Assembly: GCA_003508835.1 (NCBI GenBank)
Contig: PUFA01000313.1
Location: 496,001-560,000 of the forward strand
Source: Eonycteris spelaea
Taxonomy: Eukaryota; Chordata; Mammalia; Chiroptera; Pteropodidae
DNA length: 64,000 nt
Direction: 5' to 3'
A program made the translations under genes and the position numbers. Each line of letters opens with the position of its first letter. The stretch's first letter is position 1. This document shows positions 61,451-64,000 of the stretch, piece by piece. The notes beneath the pieces were generated by a model, which was not told the DNA's origin, searched no databases, and saw only the letters and a program-made list of their open reading frames with translations.

Positions 61451-62581
61451 ACCAATGGCATTTTTTACAGATATAGAAAAAGGTCCTAAAATTCATATGG
61501 AACCACATGAGACCCCAAATAGAAAAGAAATCTCAGAAAGAAGAACAGACTTGGAGACACTATACTTCCCGATTTCAAGCTATAATACAAAGCTGTAGTA
61601 ATTTAAAAAGTATGGCACTAACATAAAATCAGACACATCGACCAACGAAAACAATGAAAAGCCCAGAAATAATCCTACACATATACAGTCAAATAATATT
61701 TGACAAGGGTGCCAAGAATACTTAATGGAGAAAGGAATAGTATCTTTGCATAAATGGTTTTGGGAAAAGTACGTAGTCACACGCAAAATAATGAAATTGG
61801 ACCCCTATATCTTATACCACTCACAGAAAATAACTCAAAATATATTAAAGAATTACCCAGAACTGTAAAACTCCTAGAAGAAAACATAAGGAAAAATCTT
61901 GACATTGGGCTTGGCAATCATTTTTTGGATGTGAGTAACACCAAAAGCAAAGACAACAAAAGCAAAAAATAAATAAATAGGACTACATCAAATTAAGAAA
62001 TTTCTGTACAGAAAAGGAGATAATAAAGTGAAAAGTGACCTTTGGAATGGGAGAAAATATTTGTAAGCCACTTATCTGAAAAGGGATCAATATCCAAACT
62101 TTATAAGGAACTCATACAACTCATTTCTTTCAAAGATGACATAGAAATGGCGAATAGATACATGAAAAGATGTTCAATATGACTAGTCATCAGGTAAATG
62201 CAAATCCAAACCACCATGAGATATCATCTCACAACTATTAGGATGACTAGTACAAAAAAAATAATAAAAGATAAGTGCTCAGGAGGATGTGAGGGAAAAA
62301 AGTACCCTTGTTCACTGTTGGTGGGATTGTAAATTGGTGTGGCCATTATGGAAAATATTCTGGAGGTTTCTCAAAAATTAAAAATAGAACTACTTTATCT
62401 AGCAATCCTTCTTCTGCATATATACCCAAATAAAGCAAAATCTGTATTTTAAATAGATGTCTTCACTCCCATGTTCATTTCATCATTATACACAAAAATA
62501 GCCAAGATATGGGAGCAACCTAAGGGTGAACAGATAATTAGGTAAAGAAAATGCAATATATTCATATACACAATGGAATAT

Positions 62582-62801
62582 ATTTATACACATACATTTT
62601 TTTTTGGTCAAGGCAACCCTTGGTTGACCTCACAGATTGCAAGGACCTTGTCAGCTTACAATCTCTTATTTTTTATTTTTTATGCCTACAGCACCTGGTC
62701 TTCCTAGGTGGCTTCCCATCCAAGTACTAACCAGGCCCAACCCTGCTTAGCTTCCGAGATCAGCCAGGATTGGGCTTGTTCAGGGTGGCACAGCCGTGGA
62801 C
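62582..62801 (-). mobile_element. 5S rRNA-derived SINE (fruit bat MEG-R-like)
   Basis: On the minus strand the element starts at 62801 with 'gtccacggctgtgccaccct'. It follows the whole 5S rRNA, including 'tctcggaagctaagcagggt' (the internal box A region) and 'gttagtacttggatggg', to 'ggtgctgtaggcat' near 62682. A non-5S tail follows ('agagattgtaagctgacaag', 'gaggtcaaccaagggttgcc') and ends in an A-run (T-run at 62597-62605). The 13 bp flanks cacaatggaatat (62569-62581) and cacagtaaaatat (62802-62814) match at ten positions. RNA polymerase III would use the 5S internal promoter, while movement needs L1 enzymes. I recall such SINEs from Pteropodidae (MEG-RS, MEG-RL). Confidence 0.9.
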
Positions 62802-63064
62802 CACAGTAAAATATCATTCAGCCTTATAAAAAAGAGATTCTGCCATTTGCAACAATATAGATGAAACTGCATGACATCACACTGAATGAGATAAGCCAGA
62901 CACAGCAAGTAAAAAGCTGCATGATCAAATTTATACATGGAATCTTAAAATGTTAAAAAGCTGTCAGCTGATTTTGAAGTGATCAACATTACAAAACTTG
63001 ATTAGACTCTATTGCTATTTATCAGTGTCTGTTAATTCACACTAAAATATGTGAGAAAATTACC

Positions 63065-63405
63065 GATCTGGAAAGGACCATAGAAAATGCCTAATGCAAT
63101 GAAGACCTATCCTGAATGATCATTCGAACCCCTAGGATAGCCTTAAAAATTACAGTTTTCTGAGCCCAGAACCTAGAGATTAGAATTTAATAGATAAAGT
63201 AAGGCTGCTAGGAGTATGTGTGTTTAAAAATATCCCTGGCATATTAATGAACAAGTAGGATTGATAACTCTTGAATCAGTTAAATTTCTCATTTTATAGG
63301 CAAAGAACATGTAGTGATGAGAGGCAGATTGAGATTCCAATGCAGGAAATTGAATGACGTTCTCTTGATACTTAATCTTTTACTCATTCTATAATACCAT
63401 ATGGC
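63065..63405 (-). mobile_element. MIR-like SINE, minus orientation, diverged
   Basis: 'gatctggaaaggaccataga' at the left and 'cattttataggcaaagaaca' with 'gagattccaatgcaggaaat' at the right resemble reversed MIR-type text. The centre is poorly aligned, so this may be two fragments. Confidence 0.45.
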
Positions 63406-64000
63406 AAAAGAAGGTATTAGAATTGGTGGTATTTTCTGCAAGCCAGGACTACTTCCGGTGGTATCTTGGCCATCTGTACCGAACTCAGGTTTATGTTCTC
63501 ATGCACATGATGTGGGCAATTTACCAGAGGCAACATTCTACAGTGTCACATTGCTAGGCAGTTAGTGACGTAAACTTACCTGAGCTAGGCTGCCACATTT
63601 AAACAGAGCAAAATGACAAGTAGAATCCTGATGTAAATTAAAGTCAAGAGAATCAGGAACTGGGAAGTCGATGCAAGAGACAAAAAAAAGGGGGGTGTGG
63701 AGGCATTTTTGAATAATCGCTTGGAACTCTTATTATGATCCCATGTTTCTAGTCATAGCAAAATGAGACAGGAAGCATATGATGGTCAAGGCGATGTAAG
63801 CAGAGGATCAGCTTACTGTCTCAATCCCTTTGCAACCAAGGGAATAATAGTAGGTTTATATGTATAGTTAGTAATATATTGTAAAATTCATTAGCAGAAA
63901 GTTGCTCTTTTGACTAAATATATCTGCCTGATAAATGTAGTACTAATATTAAGATAGAGTATTTAATGAGATCATATTCAAACCATAATTTGAGAAAAAA
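63406..64000. other. No recognisable feature
   Basis: Unique sequence to the window edge, with an A/G-run near 63682-63696. No repeat family or gene is recognised. Confidence 0.45.

Larger units (their letters stand above)
59823..62958 (+). mobile_element. L1 element, sense, ORF2 body, interrupted twice
   Basis: L1 ORF2 runs from an endonuclease/RT linker-like passage ('aatttatgggatggagc') through the reverse transcriptase (60300-60920) to the C-terminus (62280-62380, 'gttggtgggattgtaaattg'). It continues after a SINE to 'gaatgagataagccagac' at 62884. A short L1 end (61344-61450) and a 5S-derived SINE (62582-62801) have inserted into it. A 28 bp tandem duplication lies at 61145-61190. No 3' UTR follows. 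Stops and frameshifts abound. Confidence 0.88.

Noticed and set aside
62680..62801. Functional 5S rRNA gene
   Set aside because: Several changes from 5S, including the box C region, a SINE-type tail with an A-run, and flanking target duplications show that it is a retroposed SINE.
1..64000. CRISPR arrays, operons, bacterial promoters and terminators
   Set aside because: The sequence is mammalian nuclear DNA full of L1, L2 and MIR elements. The only regular arrays are microsatellites and none has repeat-spacer structure.
1..64000. tRNA genes or young tRNA-derived SINEs
   Set aside because: I saw only ancient MIR copies and no cloverleaf-like segment with intact A and B boxes. A tRNAscan run would settle this.

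Overview
This 64 kb window is nuclear DNA of a placental mammal. It is AT-rich and consists mostly of transposon remnants of several ages separated by long stretches with no recognisable content. I found no intact or convincing protein-coding gene, no tRNA gene and no functional rRNA gene. No open frame exceeds about 118 codons. Those with recognisable content are fragments of L1 ORF2; the rest are chance frames in repeats or AT-rich DNA. The window is best read as a gene desert or part of a very large intron.

Lineage. The L1 3' ends carry a tail of the type seen in bats and other laurasiatherians ('TTAACCAATGTCACC...AATAAA'). The sharpest clue is a SINE at 62582-62801 whose body is a near complete 5S rRNA. 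As I recall, SINEs of this kind in laurasiatherian mammals are the MEG-R families of fruit bats (Pteropodidae). Fruit bats are also reported to have lost L1 activity, which fits the uniformly broken L1 copies here. The fruit bat assignment is an inference.

Layout. 0-13 kb: several L1 copies in both orientations, one inserted into another at 3878-5593 with a target-site duplication, followed by an L2, a further L1, a Tigger relic, an L1M 3' UTR and a MIR. 13-22 kb: mostly unrecognised, with a GC-rich degenerate repeat block (16740-17830) and a Tigger MITE-like element (18599-19084). 22-31.4 kb: a MER1-type hAT element, many L2 and MIR relics, and an L1 at 29792-31397 with a target-site duplication. 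31.4-44 kb: largely unique, with a cluster of transcription-factor-like dyads near 32.8 kb, an LTR nested in an older LTR-like relic at 34.0-35.3 kb, two L2 copies and a CA microsatellite. 44-58 kb: MIR and L2 relics, a GC-richer unassigned stretch, a second MER1-type element, an LTR-like sequence split by an L1, and a short L1 end. 58-64 kb: a 218 bp pure polypurine microsatellite, then a nested complex of an L1M 3' UTR, an L1 ORF2 body, a 107 bp L1 3' end and the 5S-derived SINE.

No genes act together here. The value of the window lies in its insertion history, the lineage-informative SINE and hAT copies, and a few candidate regulatory or unusual-structure sites. Family names come from recalled consensus sequences, not from a search. 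Boundaries without a stated target-site duplication are approximate.
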